7,745 nt of DNA from Myxococcaceae bacterium (GCA_018262385.1 JAGSPQ010000132.1:1-7745), one strand, 5' to 3'; shown: positions 1-5,526, counted from the first letter of the stretch. The notes: generated by a model not told the origin, from the letters alone. Program-made: numbers and translations.

Positions 1-273
1 GCCGCCAACCAGGCCAACGCCGACGGCCTGACCGACACCTTCCAGAACATCGAGCGCGAGGCGCAGCGCCGGGCGGCGGAGCGCGCTACTTCTTCCCCCC
101 CCGACCAGCCAGCCCTTCTCCAGCGCCTTGAGCACGGGGCGGGGGCGGGGGCAGTCGCGAACCCCGAGCTTCGAGAGACGAACGCCCAGCTGAGACGGAG
201 AGCGTCTCCTTCGGACGACCGGCGTCAGTTCTTCCAGTTCGAGATCCCGCCCAGGTCGACGGCGTTGGCGTAG
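1..273 (+). CDS. 3' end of an unidentified gene, frame uncertain after about position 84
   Basis: Frame 1 is open from the window edge to a TAG at 271-273, giving a 90-residue C-terminal tail. The first 28 codons all end in G or C and read as a natural acidic/basic helical segment (for example TFQNIEREAQRRAAER). After about position 84 codons ending in T or A appear, and a run of eight C lies at 95-102. Beyond that run the third-position G/C signal shifts to frame 2, which stops with TGA at 191-193. The stop in frame 1 also overlaps the last 49 nt of the convergent rhodanese gene. The true end may therefore be at 193, reached by a frameshift (natural or sequencing error), rather than at 273. 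I do not recognise the family and assign no function. The plus strand is chosen because the opposite-strand reading of 1-84 is Arg/Ser-rich and shadow-like. Confidence 0.4.
   Translation, partial: AANQANADGLTDTFQNIEREAQRRAAERATSSPPDQPALLQRLEHGAGAGAVANPELRETNAQLRRRASPSDDRRQFFQFEIPPRSTALA
192..208. other. Short hairpin between converging genes
   Basis: GAGACG (192-197) and CGTCTC (203-208) form a perfect 6-bp stem with a 5-nt loop. It lies between the end of the left-edge gene and the stop codon of the rhodanese gene (225). There is no T-run on either side, so it is at best a weak bidirectional terminator. It could be chance. Confidence 0.25.
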
Positions 274-587
274 CCCGCGGTCTTGAGGATCTCGGTCGCC
301 CGCGCGCTGCGCGCGCCGCTGCGGCAATAGACGACCACGTGCTGATCCTTCTTCGCGGGGAAGGCGGCCAGCTTCGACTCGAGCTCCTGCACCGGGATGT
401 TGGTCGCGCCCTCGACGTGGCCCGCGGCGAACTCCTCGGGGGTGCGCACGTCGAGCAGCAGCGCTCCCTGCTTCTCGACCAGCGCGTGGGCCTGTTCGCT
501 GGAGATCGAGCCGCTGGGGCGGAAGAAGAAGAACAGCAGGGCGCCCACCACGACGGCGGGCCCGAGGAAGCGTTGCAGTTTGGCCAT
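225..587 (-). CDS. Membrane-anchored single-domain rhodanese-like protein
   Basis: This is a 120-residue protein. Residues about 7-22 form one hydrophobic segment ending in four Phe, consistent with an uncleaved N-terminal membrane anchor. A rhodanese domain follows (about 28-118): the DVRTPEEF motif at 46-53, the GHVEGATNIP motif at 56-65, and the active-site loop CRSGAR starting at Cys88. Families with this loop transfer sulfane sulfur through a persulfide on that cysteine, so the protein is probably catalytically competent, with the domain likely facing the periplasm. The ATG at 587 is chosen because it places the anchor at the N-terminus; the frame stays open further upstream but that stretch is Arg-rich and runs under the thioredoxin gene. 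No clear ribosome site is visible. It is divergent from the thioredoxin gene over 102 nt, which suggests joint control of a thiol/sulfur pair. The physiological substrate is unknown. Confidence 0.9.
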   Translation of the reverse strand: MAKLQRFLGPAVVVGALLFFFFRPSGSISSEQAHALVEKQGALLLDVRTPEEFAAGHVEGATNIPVQELESKLAAFPAKKDQHVVVYCRSGARSARATEILKTAGYANAVDLGGISNWKN

Positions 588-604
588 GGGGGTCAGAGCC
601 AGAA

Positions 605-645
605 TCGCGCCCCGAAGGTTCAAGGGGGGAAGTCCCCCGGCGCGA
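605..645. promoter_or_regulatory. Nested inverted repeat in the divergent rhodanese/thioredoxin intergenic region
   Basis: TCGCGCC (605-611) is the exact reverse complement of GGCGCGA (639-645). Between them, GGGGG (625-629) pairs with CCCCC (634-638) over a 4-nt loop, directly abutting the outer right arm. The element lies in the middle of the 102-nt gap between the two divergent start codons, where promoters and operators must be. I see no convincing -10/-35 pair. It might be an operator or leader structure, but G/C-rich arms of this length also arise by chance in such DNA. Confidence 0.3.
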
Positions 646-679
646 ATCCTCTGCCGCGGCTTTCGGCTCTCACCGCCAT

Positions 680-684
680 GGAGG
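680..684 (+). promoter_or_regulatory. Ribosome binding site of the thioredoxin gene
   Basis: GGAGG at 680-684 sits 5 nt before the ATG at 690 and overlaps an alternative in-frame ATG at 678. It therefore selects 690 as the start, since 678 has no such site upstream. Confidence 0.7.
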
Positions 685-689
685 CAGCA

Positions 690-1076
690 ATGACGACCCA
701 GCAGGTGACCGAGCAGAACTTCGAGGCGACGGTGAAAGAAGGGATTGTGCTGCTCGACTTCTGGGCCTCGTGGTGTGCCCCGTGCCGGGCGTTCGCGCCG
801 GTGTTCGAGGCGGCGGCGACGCGCCATCCGGACGCGGTCTTCGGCAAGGTGGACACCCAGAGTGAGCCGGGCCTGGCCGCCGCCTTTCAGATCCGCGCCA
901 TTCCGACGCTGATGGTGCTGCGCGACGGCGTGGTCCTTTTCTCCCAGGCCGGGGTCCTTCCCGCCGCCGCGCTCGACGAGCTGGTCGAGAAGGTCAAGGC
1001 GCTCGACATGAACGAGGTCCGCCAAAAGGTCGCGGAGCGCAGCAAGGGGACGCCCCAGGCGCAGCCCGCGGAATGA
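690..1076 (+). CDS. Thioredoxin
   Basis: This is a 128-residue protein with a complete thioredoxin fold. The active site WCAPC (Trp28-Cys32) follows the FWAS strand; Cys29 and Cys32 are the redox pair. The cis-proline is in the IPT motif (Ile71-Pro72-Thr73). There is no signal peptide, so it acts in the cytoplasm as a dithiol-disulfide reductant. WCAPC differs from the WCGPC of classical thioredoxins; Ala at this place is common in thioredoxin-like proteins and does not remove function. Residues about 104-128 extend past the usual end of about 108 residues as a charged helix and a Pro/Gln/Ala tail. The gene is divergent from the rhodanese and is followed after 54 nt, on the same strand, by the Cys-rich exported protein, so the two may share a transcript. 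The specific paralogue name cannot be given from sequence alone. Confidence 0.95.
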   Translation: MTTQQVTEQNFEATVKEGIVLLDFWASWCAPCRAFAPVFEAAATRHPDAVFGKVDTQSEPGLAAAFQIRAIPTLMVLRDGVVLFSQAGVLPAAALDELVEKVKALDMNEVRQKVAERSKGTPQAQPAE

Positions 1077-1119
1077 ACCCAAACCCGGGCGGCGTGGCTC
1101 TCAGTCGTTAACATCCACC

Positions 1120-1124
1120 AGGAG
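1120..1124 (+). promoter_or_regulatory. Ribosome binding site of the Cys-rich exported protein gene
   Basis: AGGAG at 1120-1124 lies 6 nt before the ATG at 1131, the best spaced Shine-Dalgarno sequence in the window. It supports that start. Confidence 0.7.
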
Positions 1125-1130
1125 TCCATC

Positions 1131-1667
1131 ATGCGTCGTTCCGTCCTCCGGTTCGGTTTGAGTCTGTCTCTGCTGTTGGGCTCGGGCGCGTTCGCCGCCG
1201 ATCCCGCTCCGTGCCCGTGCGGCAAGGGCAAGCCCGCCGCCTGCGAGGCCGGCTGTGTCTGCGAGGGCACCACCTGCCCGGCGCACGCCGGCCACGGGAT
1301 GCGCGCCGGGATGCCGATGGGCGCCCAGAAGCACGTGATGCCGGTCTTCGACCCGAGCACCGTCACCACGATCAAGGGGCGGATCACCGAGATCGTCCGG
1401 GTGGAGCACGGGCGCAATTTCACCGGGGTGCACCTGAAGGTGAAGGCCGGCGACGAGACGCTGGTGGTCCACGCCGGCCCGTCGTTCTTCATCGACCCGA
1501 AGATGACCTTCGCGGTGAATGACGAGCTGGAGGCGACCGGCTCGCGGATCAAGCTCGACGAGGTCCCCACCCTGCTCGCCACCCAGCTCACCAAGGGCGG
1601 CAAGACGGTTCAGATCCGCACGCCCGACGGGAAGCCGCTGTTCAAGCACGGCCCGCCGCAGATGTAG
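1131..1667 (+). CDS. Exported protein with Cys/His/Met-rich N-terminus and a beta-rich, OB-fold-like domain
   Basis: This is a 178-residue protein. It starts with a Sec-type signal peptide (MRRS, then a Leu-rich core, likely cleaved after AFA at 20-22). The first 50 mature residues carry six cysteines (28, 30, 38, 42, 44, 49, including two CxC pairs), then His52, His55, Met57, Met61, Met63, His68 and Met70. That pattern suggests binding of a soft metal such as copper. From about 76 to 166 comes a beta-rich domain (TIKGRITEIVR, HLKVKAGDETLVVHAGP) resembling small periplasmic OB-fold domains of the YgiW/YdeI or MamS/MamX kind; this is resemblance by eye only. No heme-binding CxxCH is present. 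It lies 54 nt after thioredoxin, which suggests co-transcription and a link to thiol or metal homeostasis. Its stop is 2 nt from that of the convergent lysozyme gene. Export is well supported; metal binding is inference. Confidence 0.8.
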   Translation: MRRSVLRFGLSLSLLLGSGAFAADPAPCPCGKGKPAACEAGCVCEGTTCPAHAGHGMRAGMPMGAQKHVMPVFDPSTVTTIKGRITEIVRVEHGRNFTGVHLKVKAGDETLVVHAGPSFFIDPKMTFAVNDELEATGSRIKLDEVPTLLATQLTKGGKTVQIRTPDGKPLFKHGPPQM

Positions 1668-1669
1668 CT

Positions 1670-3091
1670 TCAGCGCACCTCGAAGCTGGCGGCGGCCGAG
1701 GCCGGGGTCCACGCTCCGGCGACCTTCGCGCGGGCGGTGAAGCGGTACTGGGTCTTCGCCTGCGGGTAGAAGGTCTGCCGCCCGGCCGCGGGCGCGTAGG
1801 TGAAGTAGCTGCGCCAGCTGCCGCTGACCAGGTACTCGAGGGCGAACTCGTAGCCGGTCGCTCCGGTGACCGCGGCGCAGGACAACGTCACGCTCGCGGT
1901 CGACAGCACCGCCCCGCCGCTGGGCGAGAGCCCGGTCGGCGCGCCTGCCACCGGCGCGGGCGGCGGAGGAGGAGGGGGCGGCTGGGTCGGCGGAGGCGGC
2001 GGAGGCGGCGGAGCGATCGGCGGCACCGGCAGCGCCCCGGCCCAGGTCCCGACCTCGATCTGCGCCCAGTCGCTCCAGGCCCCGACGCCCTTGCTGTTCT
2101 GCGCCCGGGCGCGGAAGCGGTAGAGCCGGTTGAGCCAGTACGGGTAGATCTTCCGCGAGGGGACGGACTGGCTCCACGCGGTGTAGGTCGCCCACTTCGT
2201 CCCGGTCCACGACTCCATCTGGAACGTCCAGCCGGTCGCGTGCGGAATCGAGTCGGCCATCAGCACCAGGTACGACAGCTGGGTCTGGCCCGCCGGCCAC
2301 AGGCCCTGCGGAGCCAGGGGCGTCACCGTCGGTGCGGGCACCGGAGTGCGATCGACCACCAGCGGCGCGCCGCTGACCACCTGCATCGTGTTGCGATCGA
2401 GCCCGATTCCGCACAGCACCCGCTCGGCCCACTGCTTGGCCGCCGGGAAGGTCCAGCCGCCGAACTTCTCGGTCGACCACGAAGCGAGCGAGGTCTTGTC
2501 GTTGTACTGCGCGTACCAGAGCGGGACCTCGGCGAACCGGGGGGTGTTGGCGAGGTACGACTTCCAGAAGCCGGGCCCGGTGTAGATCCCGCAGCCCACT
2601 CCCGCCGGCGCCTGGGCGCGGCAGGCGTCGACCACCTGCTGGCTGAGCGCGATCAACTGGTCGGCGGTGCGGCCCGCCGGCTTCTCTTCGATGTCCAGCC
2701 ACAGCCGGCCGATCGGAAAACCGGTGACCCGGCCGAGCGCCTTGCGCACCTGCTCGCCCATGTCCTGGTCCCAGTAGAGGTAGACGTAGGCGTCGACGGT
2801 CATCCCCCGGGCGACCGCCATCCGCAGCTGCTGCCGGGTCACCTCTTCGATCTGGGTCCCGGCCACCACGTGCCGCACGTTCGAGGTCCACAGGCAGTCC
2901 ATCGAGTGCTGGGCGATCGGCCCTTCCCAGTGGGAGACGTCGACCGCGTAGACCGCGTGGTTCAGCGGATCGCCCTCGAAGCCCAGCTCGGCCTCGACCA
3001 CCGCCGGTGGCTCGGCGAGGTCTTCGTAGATGTGCACCTCGGAACCGCAGCCGCCCAGCAACGTCACCCCGAGGACCCAGAGTCGTTTCAT
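1670..3091 (-). CDS. GH25-like lysozyme lipoprotein with two FN3-like domains
   Basis: This is a 473-residue protein with a lipoprotein signal peptide; the lipobox LGGC puts the lipid on Cys15. Residues about 46-248 match the glycoside hydrolase 25 (N-acetylmuramidase) barrel: AVDVSHWEG with Asp51, the DxE motif in WLDIEE (Asp133, Glu135), GIYTGPGFW at 168-176, and WYAQYND ending at Asp198. GH25 enzymes cut the glycan strand of peptidoglycan, and the catalytic carboxylates appear intact. Two related domains of about 88 residues follow (259-348 and 384-473), sharing an APxGLxPxG start, GW/GYxFxxE, a GxW motif and YRFxARA; they look FN3-like and probably bind wall or carbohydrate. A proline-rich linker (357-383) joins them. 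The ATG at 3091 is chosen because it gives the lipoprotein signal; a TTG at 3127 would add 12 Arg-rich residues. No Shine-Dalgarno is visible. A predatory or wall-remodelling role is plausible. Confidence 0.88.
   Translation of the reverse strand: MKRLWVLGVTLLGGCGSEVHIYEDLAEPPAVVEAELGFEGDPLNHAVYAVDVSHWEGPIAQHSMDCLWTSNVRHVVAGTQIEEVTRQQLRMAVARGMTVDAYVYLYWDQDMGEQVRKALGRVTGFPIGRLWLDIEEKPAGRTADQLIALSQQVVDACRAQAPAGVGCGIYTGPGFWKSYLANTPRFAEVPLWYAQYNDKTSLASWSTEKFGGWTFPAAKQWAERVLCGIGLDRNTMQVVSGAPLVVDRTPVPAPTVTPLAPQGLWPAGQTQLSYLVLMADSIPHATGWTFQMESWTGTKWATYTAWSQSVPSRKIYPYWLNRLYRFRARAQNSKGVGAWSDWAQIEVGTWAGALPVPPIAPPPPPPPPTQPPPPPPPPAPVAGAPTGLSPSGGAVLSTASVTLSCAAVTGATGYEFALEYLVSGSWRSYFTYAPAAGRQTFYPQAKTQYRFTARAKVAGAWTPASAAASFEVR
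1955..2023 (-). repeat. Low-complexity poly-Pro linker (GGCGGA-type repeat on the plus strand)
   Basis: On the plus strand this is a run of GGC, GGA and GGAGG units; on the coding minus strand it encodes two blocks of eight Pro split by Thr-Gln. It is the flexible linker between the two FN3-like domains of the lysozyme lipoprotein. The closely spaced GG and GGG runs could fold as a quadruplex on the template strand and are prone to slippage. Confidence 0.8.
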
Positions 3092-3138
3092 GCGGCGCAC
3101 TGTGGGGCGCGCCGCAACCGTCGACAAACCACCGGCCG

Positions 3139-3166
3139 GCGACCGTCATCCCAGCGTGACAGTCGC
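3139..3166 (-). other. Intergenic RNA hairpin between hydrolase and lysozyme genes
   Basis: Arms 3139-3148 and 3157-3166 form a 10-bp stem with an 8-nt loop. In minus-strand RNA all ten positions pair (GCGACUGUCA with UGACGGUCGC), one as a U-G wobble; in plus-strand RNA that position is a C-A mismatch. The stem starts 17 nt after the hydrolase stop codon. There is no clear U-run after it, only GGUUUGUC further on. It may be a Rho-independent-like or attenuating terminator, or a stem that stabilises the upstream message. Confidence 0.5.
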
Positions 3167-3183
3167 TCCGCGCTCGCCCGGCT

Positions 3184-3888
3184 TCAGGCGCCCTCGAACC
3201 AGCGGGTGGCGGCGGTGAGCACTTCGGGCGGCACGGCGTGGCCGCCGTTGAACTCGAGGTAGTGCACCTCGTACCCCGACTGCTCGAGCCGGCGCACGAT
3301 CACCCGGCTGCAGCGACGCACCGGAAGCACCGGGTCGCGCGAGCCGTGCGCGAGGAAGAAGCGGCTGGCGCCGTGCACCTCGCGCAGCGCGCTGAAGCCC
3401 GGCGTGAAGGCCAGCACGTGGGTGAACAGATCGCCGTTGGTGAGCGCGAGCGAGACCGCGTACGACGCGCCGTCGGCGAAGCCACCCACCGCGAGCCGGC
3501 GCGGGTCGATCGAGAACGAGCGGAAGCCGAGCTCGAGCGCCTGGTCGATCGACACCACGTCCGGCCCGTAGTCGTCGAGGATCACGTCCCACGTGCTCGC
3601 GGCGGACTCGGGGAGGAGCAGGATCGCGCCGAGCTCCTCCGCGCTGCGGGAGAAGAGGTCGAGCCCTTGCTGAGAGTCGCCACCCGCGCCGTGGAGGAAC
3701 ACCAGCAGCGGAGCGGCCCGCTCGGGATCGTACGACTGCGGCACCAGCATCCGCCCTCCGCGAGGGCCGGGCTTCAACCGGTGCACCCCCTTGCCGAAGG
3801 ACCCGGACTCGGAAGGGAGGTGCGGGCGGGCAGTGAGGCGGCCCAGCCTCGACGCGCTGGTGACCTCGACGTTCGGTTCGGTTTGCAT
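3184..3888 (-). CDS. Alpha/beta hydrolase of the phospholipase/carboxylesterase type, nucleophile Ser replaced by Ala
   Basis: This is a 234-residue cytoplasmic protein (no signal peptide). After a 40-residue leader, residues 60-70 (PLLVFLHGAGG) give the first strand and the oxyanion-hole HGAGG. SIDPRRLAVGGF (126-137) leads into the nucleophile elbow, which reads GFADG with Ala138 where the family has Ser (GxSxG). The other triad members remain: Asp185 in HGSRDPVLPV and His217 in NGGHAVP. The codon is GCC at 3475-3477, one base from TCC. Ser142 nearby is outside the elbow and unlikely to substitute. The protein is therefore predicted to lack esterase activity unless it uses another mechanism. 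The reading frame is intact and normal in length, so it is not an obvious pseudogene. The ATG at 3888 follows GAGG (3896-3899) at 7 nt. It lies 37 nt after the GH43 gene, so the two are probably co-transcribed. Confidence 0.85.
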   Translation of the reverse strand: MQTEPNVEVTSASRLGRLTARPHLPSESGSFGKGVHRLKPGPRGGRMLVPQSYDPERAAPLLVFLHGAGGDSQQGLDLFSRSAEELGAILLLPESAASTWDVILDDYGPDVVSIDQALELGFRSFSIDPRRLAVGGFADGASYAVSLALTNGDLFTHVLAFTPGFSALREVHGASRFFLAHGSRDPVLPVRRCSRVIVRRLEQSGYEVHYLEFNGGHAVPPEVLTAATRWFEGA

Positions 3889-3895
3889 CGGCGGG

Positions 3896-3899
3896 CCTC
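3896..3899 (-). promoter_or_regulatory. Ribosome binding site of the alpha/beta hydrolase gene
   Basis: In minus-strand reading, GAGG lies 7 nt before the ATG at 3888, inside the 37-nt gap to the GH43 gene. It is the only recognisable ribosome site among the four minus-strand genes downstream of position 6273 and fixes the hydrolase start. Confidence 0.55.
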
Positions 3900-3925
3900 T
3901 ACGAGCAGCTAACGGCCCCGGTGCT

Positions 3926-5509
3926 TCACGGCATCGGTTGAGAGCGCGCGGAGGGCGCCCCCCGCATCGTCGGCCAGCCGTTCTCCCAGCGGATCCGATC
4001 GACGAGGACGTGCCGGCCCGGGGCCTGCCCGACTTTGCCGCCGAGCCACGAATGGTAGACGTGCACCCAGTCGCCGGAAGGTCCGATCAACACCGAGCCG
4101 TGGCCCGGACCGCCGAAGGAAGAGTTGCTCACCAGGATCGGAGCGGGAGCTTTGGTGAACGGCCCGGTGGGCGAAGTGCTGCGGGCGACTCCGACCGCGT
4201 AGGCGGTGCTCGCGTAGCCGTTGGCGCTGTAGAACAAATAGAAGAAGCCACCGTGCTCGACCATCCACGGGCCTTCGACCAGCCCTCCTTCCCAGGAGAG
4301 GGTGTTGGTCAGCACGGTGGTCGGCGCTCCGGTGAGCGACAGCCCGTCGGCCGCCAGCGGCTGGATCTTGATTGGAGTCGGGGCGCCCACTGCGTTCCCG
4401 TCGACCTTCCACAGCAGGTACTTCGCGCCGCCCGCGGCCTGGAAGAAGTGGGCGTCGATCACGCCGGGGTTGGGATCGTTGACCAGCGGCTGGCCCAGCG
4501 CGGTGTAGGGCCCGAGGATGTTGGTCGCCCAGGCCGCTCCGACGGCGAAGGCGCCGTTGGTGTGGCGCGCGCTGAAGTAGGCGACGAAGCGGGCGCCGAC
4601 TTTGTGGAGCTCGGGCGCCCAGAAGTCGCCGGTGGCCCAGGTGGGCCTGGTCGCGTTGGTGAAGATCGTCCCCCGCGCAGTCCAGTGCACCAGGTCCGGG
4701 GAGGAGCGGATCGGATAGCCGGGCCCACCGGAGGTGCAGGCCATGAAGTACTCGCTGCCTTCGCGCATCACGCCGGGGTCCGGGCAGTCGGTCGCGACGA
4801 CCGGGTTGGCGTACAGCGCGCTGCACTGGGTGTGACGCAGCGAGATCGCGCAGCTGTCGCTGCCGGAGAAGTACGGCGTCCAACCGTTCGACAGCACTGC
4901 GTGCGATGGAGATCCGGGGTGACAGACCCCGTTCCAGGTCAGGACTCCGGCGACGTCGTCGAAGTACGCGGGATGGTTCGGCGCCGCCTGCCAGTTGGGG
5001 CCGTAGCTGATCCGCGTCGCGCAGGCTCCGGGGGCCGGCGAGCAGGTGGGGCTCGAGTCGAGCGCGATCACGCACTCTCTTCCCGCGAAGTAGGGCTGCC
5101 AACCATTCGAGAGCGTCGCAAACGAGTTGCCTGCCGCGTCGGCGGTGCAGGCGCCGTCCCAGGTCACCACTCCGGCGACGTCGTCGAAGTCGGAGGGATG
5201 GGTTGCCGGCCGGAGCCAGGCCGAGCCGTAGGTGACTCGGGTCGAGCACGGCTGCGGGGCGCCGCCTCCTGCTCCTCCGGCGGTGCCGCCGCCCGCACCG
5301 CCCGCACCGCCGGCGCTGCCGCCACCGGCGCTGCCGCCACCGGCGCTGCCGCCACCTGCGCTGCTACCTGCGCTGCCGCCACCTGCGCTGCCACCACCGG
5401 CGCTCCCGCCATCACCGCCGCTTCCACCTGCGGCGCTCGTTCCGGCTGGACCACACGAAGCGATCATCGCCAGCCACACGCAAATCGCAGCCGAACGTCG
5501 AAGGAGCAT
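3926..5509 (-). CDS. GH43 glycoside hydrolase lipoprotein with two tandem four-Cys modules
   Basis: This is a 527-residue protein. A lipoprotein signal peptide ends at the lipobox IASC (Cys19). A flexible Ser-Ala-Gly linker (about 25-84) follows. Two tandem modules of about 68 residues come next (88-156 and 163-229). The C-terminal half (about 235-515) is a GH43 five-bladed propeller: the catalytic base Asp244 in CPDPGVM, FWAPELHKVG at 296-305, the pKa-modulating Asp352 in GVIDAHFF, and the acid Glu412 in LVEGPW. GH43 enzymes hydrolyse arabinan, xylan or related side chains by inversion; all three carboxylates are present, so activity is expected. The exact substrate cannot be read here. Surface anchoring, a long linker and probable binding modules suggest attack on external polysaccharide. 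No Shine-Dalgarno is visible; the start is set by the signal peptide. It lies 89 nt after the secretin-like gene and 37 nt before the hydrolase. Confidence 0.92.
   Translation of the reverse strand: MLLRRSAAICVWLAMIASCGPAGTSAAGGSGGDGGSAGGGSAGGGSAGSSAGGGSAGGGSAGGGSAGGAGGAGGGTAGGAGGGAPQPCSTRVTYGSAWLRPATHPSDFDDVAGVVTWDGACTADAAGNSFATLSNGWQPYFAGRECVIALDSSPTCSPAPGACATRISYGPNWQAAPNHPAYFDDVAGVLTWNGVCHPGSPSHAVLSNGWTPYFSGSDSCAISLRHTQCSALYANPVVATDCPDPGVMREGSEYFMACTSGGPGYPIRSSPDLVHWTARGTIFTNATRPTWATGDFWAPELHKVGARFVAYFSARHTNGAFAVGAAWATNILGPYTALGQPLVNDPNPGVIDAHFFQAAGGAKYLLWKVDGNAVGAPTPIKIQPLAADGLSLTGAPTTVLTNTLSWEGGLVEGPWMVEHGGFFYLFYSANGYASTAYAVGVARSTSPTGPFTKAPAPILVSNSSFGGPGHGSVLIGPSGDWVHVYHSWLGGKVGQAPGRHVLVDRIRWENGWPTMRGAPSARSQPMP
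4823..5248 (-). repeat. Tandem duplicated four-Cys module in the GH43 protein
   Basis: Residues 88-156 and 163-229 of the GH43 protein align end to end. Both show CxTRxxYGxxW, then HPxxFDDVAGVxTWxGxC, LSNGWxPYFxG, and two more cysteines around a CxIxL or CAISL strand. Cysteines are 88/121/146/156 and 163/196/220/229, spacings 33-25-10 and 33-24-9. This suggests two disulfides per module. Position before a catalytic domain and conserved Trp/Tyr residues fit a carbohydrate-binding module, but I do not recognise a named family. Confidence 0.85.
5258..5431 (-). repeat. Ser-Ala-Gly linker encoded by a 15-bp minisatellite
   Basis: On the plus strand, units like GCTGCCGCCACCGGC recur in tandem, most clearly at about 5316-5400. 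On the coding strand they give SAGGG repeats that tether the GH43 enzyme to its lipid anchor. All units are multiples of three, so copy-number change would alter linker length without a frameshift. Confidence 0.8.
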
Positions 5510-5513
5510 TGAA

Positions 5514-5526
5514 CGGCATCATGCCG
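5514..5526. promoter_or_regulatory. 13-bp perfect inverted repeat just upstream of the GH43 start codon
   Basis: CGGCAT (5514-5519), one central C, and ATGCCG (5521-5526) form a perfect 6-bp dyad. It lies 4 nt before the GH43 ATG in the 89-nt gap from the upstream gene, where a Shine-Dalgarno would be expected and none is seen. It could be an operator for a repressor or a small translational block. I saw no second clear copy in another intergenic region. Confidence 0.35.

Noticed and set aside
617..660. Possible tRNA fragment (GGTTCAAG and GCGAATCC look like T-arm pieces)
   Set aside because: No cloverleaf can be drawn: acceptor stem, anticodon arm and D arm are absent.
588..1082. Upstream extension of the rhodanese frame to position 1082
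   Set aside because: It runs antisense through the whole thioredoxin gene and is Arg/His-rich; the ATG at 587 gives a normal membrane anchor.
1101..3149. Long minus-strand open frame of 682 codons covering the Cys-rich and lysozyme genes
   Set aside because: Arg/Gly/Pro/Ala-rich translation without domain motifs; it is a frame shadow of the GH25-like gene and antisense to the Cys-rich gene.
2240..3262. Plus-strand open frame opposite the GH25-like gene
   Set aside because: Arg/His/Leu-rich shadow typical of high-GC DNA, with no recognisable motif.
3909..5249. Second minus-strand open frame overlapping GH43 in another frame
   Set aside because: Arg-rich composition and out-of-frame overlap with clear GH43 motifs.
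3791..5512. Plus-strand open frame of 573 codons opposite the GH43 gene
   Set aside because: The opposite strand encodes a full GH43 enzyme with lipobox and catalytic residues; the plus-strand product is Arg/Gly-rich and ends in Ala/Thr repeats from the linker minisatellite.
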